Part shown: piece after piece, positions 17,112 through 27,133 of the stretch
Layout of the letters: every line of letters starts with the position of its first letter
Position numbering within the stretch: the stretch's first letter is position 1
Origin: Buttiauxella selenatireducens
GTDB taxonomy: Bacteria > Pseudomonadota > Gammaproteobacteria > Enterobacterales > Enterobacteriaceae
Length of the DNA: 64,000 nucleotides
Direction of reading: 5' to 3'
Assembly (NCBI RefSeq): GCF_031432975.1
Contig: NZ_CP133838.1
Coordinates: 2,108,001 to 2,172,000 of the forward strand
Position numbers and translations under genes: made by a program
The notes under the pieces: generated by a model
What the model saw: the letters and a program-made list of their open reading frames with translations, nothing else
What the model was told of the DNA's origin: nothing
Database searches by the model: none

Positions 17112-18628
17112 TTATACGCGTTCGAAATCAGCTAGTTTGAATGTTTTTAGATTCAGTTCATCGGTCGGACCATAGAAACGCATTGCTGGTAATGGACGTT
17201 TACCACTGGTTGGTATCCAGTTATTTTCCAGGCCTTCAGGTGCTTTCGGCCCTACATATAGCGTGACGCTGCCATCGGCGTTTTCCTTCATCTTCCCGAG
17301 ATCGTAAGAAGAGAGTGTCGTGCGCTCGCTTTCGCTGTAGATAAAGGACATGGTATCGCGGTTGTAAACGGTCAATGCCCAGAACTGTTTTACCGGCATT
17401 TTGGCAGGTACGGTGAGTTTGTAGGTCTGACCCGCTTCCAGCAGATTGCCGTCTTTATCGGCCATACACATCAGATACTGGGTTGCCGGGCTATCGCTCA
17501 GTACTTTCGGCATATAGGTACACCAGAAATACTCGGCTGCACGATTGATTAGGTCGATACGATCTTCATAAATAAAGGTGAATGTCTTGTTGTCGTCCGC
17601 CTGTAGCAGAGAGGCGTAGTGACGGTCTGGCCAGTAGAGTTTCTCTTTCGGGAAGTTATCGTACCAATACTGCATATAGAACCAGGCATCGATAGCCGCC
17701 TGGCGCATTGCTTTTTTGGTTTTCTCATCAGGAGAAAAGTTAAGACCGTGGCCTATACCCAGCGATGAAAGCATCCCAAGCATGACTTTGTCCTGCTCGC
17801 GTACGGGTTCAACACTGGCAACCGCATGAAGATCATCAAAATGGCGCTCGTCATAATACGGCAGTGTTGGATAGCGTTTGTTACCAGGGTCGACAAATTT
17901 TTGTTGGGGTGGATTTGCTGCTTCGGCGAGGTAATACATCCGCATACGCTTAGAGTAATGATATGCGTCCTCAGTCGTTTTCCCGGGAGCTTGAACAGAG
18001 CGGAAGGCAAACGCCACGCGGAAGTTTGGTGATGGGACATGTAAATAACCTTCCGGAATCGCCTCTTTGTAACCCGGTGGGGTCAGCAGGAATTTCCCCC
18101 TTTGCCGCCATCAAGTCCGGCGGGCCCCACATCAGCAATGGTAAACTGCCATGCATCAACTATCTGACCATACAAACTGCCATCTGCGCCTGCTGGCGGG
18201 AGCTCCAGCACGACAGGGCCTTTTTGCAGGTCAGTAAATGCAGTGATGTAAGGGGTGGTGCTGTTTGCCGTAATGGCTTCAAGATGTGGCGTTGCCGGTT
18301 CTGAGTAGGCAATAATATCGTTATCTTTCAGTCCTAAGTTTTCAAACGCTGCGCGGCGAAAGCTGTAGATAGCCACTGCTGGCATGTTCCAGAGTACGGC
18401 TTCAAAAGCACGCTGATATTTTATCTGGTATTCAAAATCCTCTACCGAACTGACGGCTCCCTGCGGGGGCAGACCTCCGTCAGTTTCGCCTGGCTGTCCA
18501 GCGCCATAAGGAAGCGGTTTTTTCGGGGAAATGCCTTGTGCAAGAGCCGTTGAACTGTTCTTCAGTACGGCTAGACCGACAGCTGAACCTAGTGCCAGTT
18601 TATAAAAGTCTCGGCGCGAAATTGGCAT
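17112..18628 (-). pseudogene. DUF1254/DUF1214 protein with Tat signal, split by a frameshift
   Basis: The N-terminal half (18628 to the stop at 18083) begins M-P-I-S-R-R-D-F-Y-K-L-A, a twin-arginine signal, and continues with DUF1254. The C-terminal half (to 17112) carries the rest and DUF1214. In the -1 frame the minus strand reads G-K-F-L-L-T-P-P-G-Y-K across the break, joining into about 506 residues, normal for the family. The break lies at five G followed by three A (18100-18093). It is a recent inactivating deletion, a base error, or programmed -1 frameshifting on GGGAAAT. ATG 18628 has GGAG 8 bases upstream. Confidence 0.75.
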
Positions 18629-18880
18629 AGCAAATCTCCGCATAATTGATTGTTTCAGAACATATCTTTATGACTATAGGACAACCTGAAATATTGTGGC
18701 AGAAAACGCCTCCCCTGTTATATATTTGTTATGTGATTATTATTCTGTACATAGCGTTACATACCGATACCAATCACTCAATGACCCCTGCGGTCCATTT
18801 CTTTATGATCAAAATCCTTTAAAAATAGGCTGATAGAGTAATATTTTCTATTTTTATTTAATGCCGACAAAGTTGTGTTA

Positions 18881-20023
18881 ATGATGAAAATAAATAAAGC
18901 TATTTTGTTGCATATTTCTATGGCGATCCTTGCCACTTTATTGTTAACTCTGCCACCTTTTATCAATAGTTTATATACGCCGTTAAATTTTCAACCGTTA
19001 ATTAAATCAATGGAAGGGACTCGTAAAGTTCAGGCTGAGAAAATAGCCACTATTTCGCATGCATTGAAGGGCAATGCGATATTTTTCCTCGGGGCGTCTG
19101 AAGTCGCAACGTCTGAAAATGAGCATTTTGCGGTTTATAATTTTTTTAATACAAAGCTGCATCACCCGACGGTTGCCTACGGTGATAGCTATGTCGACAA
19201 CATGACGCAGCTCGCTTTGTTGACGCGCTTTAAACAAGACCTTTCACCAAAAACGAAACTGGTGCTGCTGATTGCACCGGATAGTTTCTATTTTGAGGGG
19301 ATCCCGCCGACTATTTTTGCTGACCATTTTCCAGACGCCATATTCAAACCATTGATGTCTGATAAAACCATGCTGCCGATACTGTCGAATTATTTAACGC
19401 ATATCGATCCGCAGGATGTTGACCATTTAACCTTTAGTCAGATGCACATATTTGGCTGGCATTTTCATATTATCTGGCGTGAAATCAAATATCAGTTTTC
19501 TTCATTCTGTGAATTAATCAGAGACTATTATTTGTCATTGGCTCATATTCGTCACTCTGAGTCACAACCATGGCCAGTATTAAATAATAGTTGGCAAAAC
19601 ATTGACTGGAATGCGCAGCTTCAGCAGGCACAGCAGCTTAACCGTGCGCGGCATGAAAGTGCGGCAACATTGTGGATGGATAAAGAAGTCTTTGATGATG
19701 TGAAAACGGCGGATGAGTGGTATCCCACACCGCCATCACAGCAAGAAATGCAGGCATTTACAGCCATGATAAAACTACTGCATGAGCGCCAGGTCAACGT
19801 GGTGGTTATCATCGATCCGCTTAATCCGTGGGCGTTAAAACACACCGAAAAATTTAAAACGACTGATCGTTACATTCAGGCGACATTGAAAAAATATAAC
19901 ACTCCCTATTTTGATATGTACAACCACAGCTATCAAGAGGGATGGAACTGGGATCGCCTTCACCCTACTGAGTTAGCCTGGGTAGCAATGGACCGTTTTA
20001 TCGCAGAGGCGTTTAATAAATGA
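18881..20023 (+). CDS. dltD: DltD-like acyl transfer protein
   Basis: In Gram-positive bacteria DltD is a membrane-anchored extracytoplasmic esterase-fold protein that takes part in D-alanine transfer to teichoic acid. The 380 residues have one N-terminal transmembrane segment (about 6-28) and the rest would be periplasmic. The nucleophile motif G-A-S-E puts Ser at 73; D-R-L-H-P near the C-terminus supplies Asp358 and His361, the D-x-x-H pair of the family. GTG 18875 and ATG 18884 are alternative starts, all with weak ribosome sites. It opens the operon and overlaps dltX by ATGA. AT-rich, so probably acquired. Confidence 0.85.
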   Translation: MMKINKAILLHISMAILATLLLTLPPFINSLYTPLNFQPLIKSMEGTRKVQAEKIATISHALKGNAIFFLGASEVATSENEHFAVYNFFNTKLHHPTVAYGDSYVDNMTQLALLTRFKQDLSPKTKLVLLIAPDSFYFEGIPPTIFADHFPDAIFKPLMSDKTMLPILSNYLTHIDPQDVDHLTFSQMHIFGWHFHIIWREIKYQFSSFCELIRDYYLSLAHIRHSESQPWPVLNNSWQNIDWNAQLQQAQQLNRARHESAATLWMDKEVFDDVKTADEWYPTPPSQQEMQAFTAMIKLLHERQVNVVVIIDPLNPWALKHTEKFKTTDRYIQATLKKYNTPYFDMYNHSYQEGWNWDRLHPTELAWVAMDRFIAEAFNK

Positions 20024-20139
20024 AAAAAGCCCTCCGTCTCTTTTTCCTTTATCTCTTTTTGCTGGCAACGGTAGTCGCCTGGTCATCAATTGATAACAGT
20101 ATGAATTTAAAGCTGCACTTTGAATATCAGCAGTTTTAA
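20020..20139 (+). CDS. dltX: DltX-like microprotein
   Basis: A 39-residue frame lies between dltD and dltB, starting at ATG 20020 in an ATGA overlap with the dltD stop. It has one transmembrane segment (about residues 5-22) with a basic K-K-x-L-R N-terminus, so the C-terminus should face the periplasm. It ends H-F-E-Y-Q-Q-F, matching the F-x-Y-x-x-F C-terminal motif of Gram-positive DltX, whose Tyr is proposed to carry the acyl group between DltB and the final acceptor. Gene position and topology agree with that role. Confidence 0.8.
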   Translation: MKKALRLFFLYLFLLATVVAWSSIDNSMNLKLHFEYQQF

Positions 20140-20150
20140 GGAATAAGAAA

Positions 20151-21272
20151 ATGTATACAAGCGCGCCTTTTTTCGCTGTGTTATTTGCCAGTTCACTGCT
20201 GTTTTCTGGGGCAAATCGTGTGCTGGGTAACCGGTTAAGCTATGCCTCACTGTTTTCTGCTTTTGCGATGTTTGCAGTCTGGGGATACATTTTTAAAAGC
20301 CAGATAACCATTCCGCTGCTGATGTTTATCTATTTATATGGTATCGCCACGTTTAAAGACAAATTGTGGCTTAAAACCTGGCAGTCGGTCATCCTCAGTT
20401 TGTTGCCACTGATTTTGGTTAAATTACATCTGAATAATCACTGGGGAATGTTAGGCCTTTCCTTTATGACTTTCAGAGCGGTGGACGTTTTGCTCTATCG
20501 CAATAAGAAAGATTCCCGGGATTTCTTCCAGTATTTTAGCTATCTCTTTTTGCCCTTTATTATCCTGGCAGGCCCGATGTATCGCTGGAGAAGTTGGGTT
20601 CAGGATATTACCCAACCCAACTTCCGCTTAACAACTGACGTGTTCCTGCAATCCATGGAACAAGTTTTCTATGGGATTGTGCAGAAGTTTCTGTTTGCCA
20701 TGCTGATTGATAACTTCGTTATTAGCCACTGGAGCCATCGCCGCTTTACGCTGACGGTTGGCATCGTGATGTCACTGGCCTACAGCTTTTATCTTTATTT
20801 TGATTTTGCAGGCTACAGTAACATGGCAATAGGCGCAGGGCGTTTATTTGGTCTGAATCTACCAGCCAATTTTAACTTGCCTATATTGGCAAAAAATCCC
20901 CAGGATTTCTGGCGCAGATTTCATATTAGCCTGTCAGAGTGGTTGCGTGATGTTGTCTTCATGCCAATTTATATGAATTTGATGAAGGTAGAGTTCTTCA
21001 GAAATCATAAAGCTACGGCGCAAAATGTCGGTATTTTTTGCACGCTATTTTGCATGGGGGCATGGAATGGGCTGGAGCTTAATTACGTCGTCAGTGGCGC
21101 GCTGTTTGGCGGGATTTCCGTTATCCATAACATGATTCTTTGGTTTGCGAAGCGCAGTCAAAAAATGAACGCATGGTTAAAAAAACCTTTAATTGTATTC
21201 CTGGGGCGGGTTTTGACACTGGCAAGTGCAGCAGCCTCTTTATATATTTTTAGCGGAATGTCTCCTGTATGA
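20151..21272 (+). CDS. dltB: DltB-like MBOAT acyltransferase with a changed catalytic position
   Basis: A multipass inner-membrane protein of 373 residues of the MBOAT family; DltB moves the acyl group from carrier protein DltC across the membrane. The MBOAT signature F-W-R-R-F-H-I-S-L-S-E-W-L-R-D is at 253-267 with His258. In DltB homologues a second, invariant His occurs about 47 residues later in W-H-G; here the motif is W-N-G with Asn306, read from codon AAT. The Y-G-L-Y-H-G that usually follows is S-G-A-L-F-G-G. The protein may work by a changed mechanism or be inactive. AAGGAATAAGAAA precedes the ATG, and the end overlaps dltA by four bases. Confidence 0.85.
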   Translation: MYTSAPFFAVLFASSLLFSGANRVLGNRLSYASLFSAFAMFAVWGYIFKSQITIPLLMFIYLYGIATFKDKLWLKTWQSVILSLLPLILVKLHLNNHWGMLGLSFMTFRAVDVLLYRNKKDSRDFFQYFSYLFLPFIILAGPMYRWRSWVQDITQPNFRLTTDVFLQSMEQVFYGIVQKFLFAMLIDNFVISHWSHRRFTLTVGIVMSLAYSFYLYFDFAGYSNMAIGAGRLFGLNLPANFNLPILAKNPQDFWRRFHISLSEWLRDVVFMPIYMNLMKVEFFRNHKATAQNVGIFCTLFCMGAWNGLELNYVVSGALFGGISVIHNMILWFAKRSQKMNAWLKKPLIVFLGRVLTLASAAASLYIFSGMSPV

Positions 21273-22705
21273 AGAATAATGATGAATTACAGCAGTTAAG
21301 TGATTATCTACGCACCGTATTACTTGACCCGAAAAACACTCAGCAATTGGCGATAAGTGGCAGTGATAATAGCCTGACCTGGGGTGAGCTTAGTTCTGCC
21401 GTGGTTGACTGGGCGGAACGTTTTGCCGCGCTAAATTTATCAAAGAACATTCCTGTGGTGCTTTATGGCCATCAACAGGCTGAATTCGCTTGCGCCATTT
21501 ATAGCTGCCTGTTGCACAACATCCCTTATATCCCCGTGGATAATATTTATCCGGCAGAACGCCTGAAGGAAATCTGTGAATTAGCCAGCGCTCCTTACTA
21601 TTATGATGTTCAACAGCATCGTTTTATCTCCACAGGCGTAGTGGGGCAGCCTCTGCAAGAGCCAGATTTGGCCTACATTATGTTTACTTCGGGAAGTACC
21701 GGTAAACCTAAAGGTGTCCAGATTGGCCGTGAAAGCGTCTGGAATTTTATGCAGTGGGTCCGCAGTGATTTTTGTTTGCCAGTAGCTCCGGTATTCATGA
21801 ATCATGCGGTATTCAGTTTTGATTTATCGTTGATTCCGCTACTGGGAAATCTGGCCACTGGCGGACATATCGTTCTTAATGCCAAAGAGGATATTACTGC
21901 GGATGGCTGGCTTGCCCATCTGAAGCAGCAAAAAATTTCCGTGTGGGTTTCTACCCCTTCTTTCGCCTATCAGAAACTGCTCCTCGCTGAATTCCGTGCA
22001 GAATTTCTGCCTGATTTAAAGGTATTTATTTTTATCGGTGAAGTCCTGAGTAAAACGCTGGTAAAACATCTGCGCCGCTTGTTCCCTGATGCAAAAATAC
22101 TCAACTCATATGGCCCAACTGAGGCAACAATTGCCACCACGGTGATTGAAATAAGCGACGAGATTTTGCAGGAAGAGGGCGATCTTTTGCCTATCGGCCA
22201 AATGATGCCACATTCAGAAATGGAAATTACCCCCGATAATGAATTAATCATCTGGGGAAAAAACGTTATGCGTGGCTATCTTAGCCTGGCTAAAGAAAAT
22301 GCTGAAAAGCTGCTGTGGAATGAAGATAAACAATGGCGTGGCTATAAAACCGGCGATTTAGGCCGTGCTACAAATGATGTCTTATATTGCCAGGGTCGAA
22401 ACGACAGCCAGATTAAACTTAATGGCTACCGCATCGAAATTCATGAAATTGAAAATCGGTTGCTGGCGCTTTCAGGGGTCAGTGAAGCGGTTGTTTTACC
22501 GCTAACGAAGAAAGACGGTGCCGTTTTACGTCTGGCAGCTTTTTGCACATCAAAACTCTCTGAAAAAGAGATTAAAGCCAATCTTACGCAAACTTTACCG
22601 TCTTACATGGTGCCCTCACAGATTGTCATCATGGATACCTTACCTCTTAACACCAACGGGAAAATTGACCGTAAATTACTCGATGTTCAGGCTCGTACCT
22701 GCTGA
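21269..22705 (+). CDS. dltA: DltA-like amino acid:carrier protein ligase
   Basis: An AMP-forming ligase of 478 residues that adenylates an amino acid and loads it on the DltC phosphopantetheine arm. The ATP loop T-S-G-S-T-G-K-P-K-G begins at 140, Y-G-P-T-E-A-T is at 281, T-G-D-L-G lies near 370, and the C-terminal N-G-K-I-D has catalytic Lys465. Gram-positive DltA has F-C-G-E at the pocket where Cys (near 268) affects D-alanine selection; here it is F-I-G-E with Ile256. D-alanine should therefore not be assumed as the substrate. Overlaps dltB by ATGA. Confidence 0.88.
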   Translation: MKNNDELQQLSDYLRTVLLDPKNTQQLAISGSDNSLTWGELSSAVVDWAERFAALNLSKNIPVVLYGHQQAEFACAIYSCLLHNIPYIPVDNIYPAERLKEICELASAPYYYDVQQHRFISTGVVGQPLQEPDLAYIMFTSGSTGKPKGVQIGRESVWNFMQWVRSDFCLPVAPVFMNHAVFSFDLSLIPLLGNLATGGHIVLNAKEDITADGWLAHLKQQKISVWVSTPSFAYQKLLLAEFRAEFLPDLKVFIFIGEVLSKTLVKHLRRLFPDAKILNSYGPTEATIATTVIEISDEILQEEGDLLPIGQMMPHSEMEITPDNELIIWGKNVMRGYLSLAKENAEKLLWNEDKQWRGYKTGDLGRATNDVLYCQGRNDSQIKLNGYRIEIHEIENRLLALSGVSEAVVLPLTKKDGAVLRLAAFCTSKLSEKEIKANLTQTLPSYMVPSQIVIMDTLPLNTNGKIDRKLLDVQARTC

Positions 22706-22723
22706 TAATCTAAGGGCATAAAT

Positions 22724-22942
22724 ATGGAACAGAAAGTTTTAGCGATATTTGAAAATGTATTGTCACGTAAAGTAGCGATGAACGATGAGCTAATTGAATC
22801 AGATATTCTCGATTCAATTACTGCAGTCGATATCGTTCTGGAGGTGCAGGCGGAATTTGGCTGTGCTATTCCACCGACTGACATTGCAAATATTCTGAAA
22901 ACACCAGCAATGTTAACGGCATGGCTTGAAGAAAACGTCTAA
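22724..22942 (+). CDS. dltC: DltC-like carrier protein
   Basis: An acidic carrier of 72 residues, the usual length of DltC. Ser31 in I-L-D-S-I-T-A-V-D is the predicted 4'-phosphopantetheine site, and the surrounding I-E-S-D-I-L pattern matches the family. It accepts the activated amino acid from DltA and presents it to DltB. AAGGGCATAAAT precedes the ATG, 18 bases after dltA. It ends the operon before a strong terminator. Confidence 0.88.
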   Translation: MEQKVLAIFENVLSRKVAMNDELIESDILDSITAVDIVLEVQAEFGCAIPPTDIANILKTPAMLTAWLEENV

Positions 22943-22965
22943 AAATTAGATTTTTTAAGTTTGGG

Positions 22966-22990
22966 CCCCGGTAATTTACCGGGGTTTTTT
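22966..22990 (+). terminator. Terminator of the dlt-type operon
   Basis: CCCCGGTA/TACCGGGG with a short loop, followed by six T, 24 bases after the dltC stop. Confidence 0.9.
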
Positions 22991-23039
22991 ATTTAATAAA
23001 TTAAACGTGTTAGGCTCCCTCTAAATAACGGAGGGCAAA

Positions 23040-23252
23040 ATGAATATCACTGACAAAGAGCTTTACGATGAGATGTGCCGTGTTGTCGGGAAGGTGGTGC
23101 TTGAGATGCGCGACCTGGGTCAGGAGCCGAAACATGTTGTGATAGCGGGCGTGATCAGAACGATGTCAGCTAACAGTAAAATTCAGCGTTCAGAACTGAC
23201 AAGTGCAGCAATGGAAGAAGTGATTCGTGCTCTGGGTTTTGCAGCGAAATAA
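23040..23252 (+). CDS. fumD: Fumarase D (YdhZ-like)
   Basis: The 70 residues are very close to E. coli FumD, described as a small fumarase: E-L-Y-D-E-M-C-R-V-V-G-K-V-V-L-E-M-R-D-L-G and H-V-V-I-A-G-V-I-R-T are almost unchanged. E. coli fumD lies beside pykF, not here, so this is a relocated copy or a lineage-specific position. GGAGGGCAAA precedes ATG 23040. It has its own short upstream region after the dlt terminator. Confidence 0.85.
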   Translation: MNITDKELYDEMCRVVGKVVLEMRDLGQEPKHVVIAGVIRTMSANSKIQRSELTSAAMEEVIRALGFAAK

Positions 23253-23254
23253 AG

Positions 23255-23275
23255 AAGGCCACGAAAGGTGGCCTT
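23255..23275. terminator. Hairpin between fumD and cmoB
   Basis: AAGGCCAC/GTGGCCTT, 8 bp with a GAAAG loop, between convergent genes. There is no T-run on the plus strand; it may serve both. Confidence 0.55.
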
Positions 23276-23284
23276 GCTAAGCAA

Positions 23285-25035
<1,751 letters not shown>

Positions 25036-25461
25036 TTAATGCAAAGAGAAAACCAACTCCCATGGCATATACCATAGGTTAGCCAGCACCATTAGGATTA
25101 AAGAAGCCCAGGTGGCACTCATGCCAGAACGACGCCAACTGACTAAACGATGATGGAAACCATAAGAATGCATCAGGCGTCCGGCAATCAGCAACAGCCC
25201 ACAAACATGCACCATCCATGTTTCGGCACCGTTCATTTCCATCAATAATAAAAGCAGTAACGCGATGGGAATATATTCTACTGCATTACCGTGAATTCGA
25301 ATTGCGCTCTGAAGTTCGCTAAAACCGCCATCGCCATAAGAGACGCGGTATTGCAAACGCATACGAACAACATCAAACGAAAACTTAATCAGCAACAAAG
25401 CACCCAAAACGGCGTAGAGCGCGCTTACCATACTCACATCCTTTAGAGATAGTTCCAGCAC
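25036..25461 (-). CDS. yecN: MAPEG family inner-membrane protein YecN
   Basis: A four-helix membrane protein of 141 residues of the MAPEG family (eicosanoid and glutathione metabolism in eukaryotes); the bacterial role is unknown. The marker E-L-Q-S-A-I-R-I-H-G-N-A-V-E-Y-I-P is near 45 and H-S-Y-G-F-H near 98. It follows cmoA's start upstream in the usual enterobacterial order. Confidence 0.9.
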   Translation of the reverse strand: MLELSLKDVSMVSALYAVLGALLLIKFSFDVVRMRLQYRVSYGDGGFSELQSAIRIHGNAVEYIPIALLLLLLMEMNGAETWMVHVCGLLLIAGRLMHSYGFHHRLVSWRRSGMSATWASLILMVLANLWYMPWELVFSLH

Positions 25462-25501
25462 TGCCTATGATAGCAGTGCAACCTATCGGCTGTCGCTACC
25501 C

Positions 25502-26320
25502 CTAAAATAGGGAGTTTTGTTTGGGAATTGCCGGTTCGTTGCCTATTTCAGGAAATGCCTGTTGCAAACCTGGCCACAGGGTATGCACTAAATCTTGTAC
25601 TTGCCCAATATCAGGTGTGTGTAAAAACAGATAAGGGACGGAATTCTGTTCCCATTTAGGCAGGGTTTTAAGCCAAACATCGAAGAGCGCGAGGTTTTGT
25701 TGCATGTCGTCGCTGCCGATAAACCGCACCAGCGGATTACTGGCTGTCACCAACGCATGAACCGGTACTTTTGGTTTTTTACGTTGTGCGTCGCGGATGG
25801 CTTCATTGTGCGGTTTCGCGCTATGGACAGGCCGGCTATCGAGAATGACGCGATTGACGCCGCGTTGATGCAGGCCGCGATTGAGAGCTTGTTCATCGGC
25901 ACTTTTATCGAAGAAAGAAGCGTGGCGAACTTCAACGCCGTAGGTGAAGTCTTTGGGCAATGTATCGAGGAAATTCCACAGCGCGGGTAAATCTGAAGGC
26001 CCAAACGTAGCCGGTAGTTGTAGCCAATATTGCCCGATGCGGTTTGCCAGCGGAGACATTCTGTCGAGAAATTCGGCAGTCAGGTCACCGCACTGGCGCA
26101 AGGCTGCAGTGTGAGAGATCGTCGAGGGGAATTTAAAACAGAAACGAAAACCGTCACTGGTTTGTTCACGCCAGCGCAATACGATTTCTGCTTTGGGTAA
26201 CGCATAAAGCGTGGTGTTGCCTTCCACACAATTGAAGTGTCGAGCGTAATCTTCAAGGGACGTGATACCCAACTGCACCCATTTTGGGTGTGACCATTGG
26301 GGAAGGCCGATAAAAATCAT
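25502..26320 (-). CDS. yecE: DUF72 protein YecE
   Basis: A DUF72 TIM-barrel protein of 272 residues with no established reaction. Visible marks are the [13 protein letters not shown] start, F-K-F-P-S-T-I-S-H near 86, and [11 protein letters not shown] near 123. It overlaps yecD by four bases, so they are coupled. Confidence 0.92.
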   Translation of the reverse strand: MIFIGLPQWSHPKWVQLGITSLEDYARHFNCVEGNTTLYALPKAEIVLRWREQTSDGFRFCFKFPSTISHTAALRQCGDLTAEFLDRMSPLANRIGQYWLQLPATFGPSDLPALWNFLDTLPKDFTYGVEVRHASFFDKSADEQALNRGLHQRGVNRVILDSRPVHSAKPHNEAIRDAQRKKPKVPVHALVTASNPLVRFIGSDDMQQNLALFDVWLKTLPKWEQNSVPYLFLHTPDIGQVQDLVHTLWPGLQQAFPEIGNEPAIPKQNSLF

Positions 26321-26883
26321 AACGAGGAGAGAATCTCTTCAGTGCTACGAACGCGTCCAATACGCGGGAAGATATTCGTCATGCTTCCCTGATGTTGATC
26401 ACTGCTGGCAGCGCTACAAGCATCTTCCGCAATGACCAGATTAAAGCCCAGTTCCCATGCGTTACGCGCGGTGGATTCCACGCCGATATTGGTGGAAATA
26501 CCGCACAGCACAATGGTGTCGATCCCACGGCGGCGTAACTGGAGTTCTAAATCGGTGCCGTAAAATGCGCCCCACTGGCGTTTAGTGACTTCAATGTCGC
26601 TCTCTTTTTTACCCAGGGCTTCCGGGTAAATCCACCAATTTTCCGGTAAAGCATGTGCGCCAGCCTGCGCATCAACCGGCTGTTTTAGGGCTTCAGCAAA
26701 ATCTTTTGACCAGCCAACACGCACCATAATGACCGGTGCATTGTGAGTGCGGAATTTTTCAGCCAGTTTGGCCGAACGAGCCACCACATCCTGTGCACTA
26801 TACGGACCGCCCGCAAACGGCAAAATGCCTTCTTGTAAATCAATGATGACGAGCGCGGTTCGGGAAGTATTCAGATCTAACAT
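26317..26883 (-). CDS. yecD: Isochorismatase-family hydrolase YecD
   Basis: A cysteine hydrolase of the isochorismatase superfamily, 188 residues, natural substrate unknown. I-D-L-Q-E-G supplies the catalytic Asp, K-R-Q-W-G-A-F-Y the Lys, and V-L-C-G-I-S-T-N the nucleophile Cys. The homologous start is ATG 26883, with GGAG 9 bases upstream, and not the longer frame to 26946. Confidence 0.92.
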   Translation of the reverse strand: MLDLNTSRTALVIIDLQEGILPFAGGPYSAQDVVARSAKLAEKFRTHNAPVIMVRVGWSKDFAEALKQPVDAQAGAHALPENWWIYPEALGKKESDIEVTKRQWGAFYGTDLELQLRRRGIDTIVLCGISTNIGVESTARNAWELGFNLVIAEDACSAASSDQHQGSMTNIFPRIGRVRSTEEILSSL

Positions 26884-27024
26884 TGGATGACTCCGGGTCA
26901 AAATGAGGTTATCGCGTAATACCTTACGACGGAACGAGAGCACCACAGTTTACAAATTTTGTTAATTTTTGTGAGTTTTGCACAAACAAGGCACTTTGAA
27001 ACGCTTCATGCAGGCGTATCGGGC

Positions 27025-27053
27025 TTATCGCCGGGCATTATTTCCAGTATAAT
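27025..27053 (+). promoter_or_regulatory. Probable aspS promoter
   Basis: A perfect TATAAT at 27048-27053 with TTATCG about 17 bases upstream as a -35. It is about 80 bases before aspS and faces it. Confidence 0.5.
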
Positions 27054-27133
27054 AGCCCCCTTTTTTCAACTATATCTGACATAGAAAAATAGTGGCCACC
27101 GTTGCAGTGTGCGGCTAATTTAAGGGATATCTC

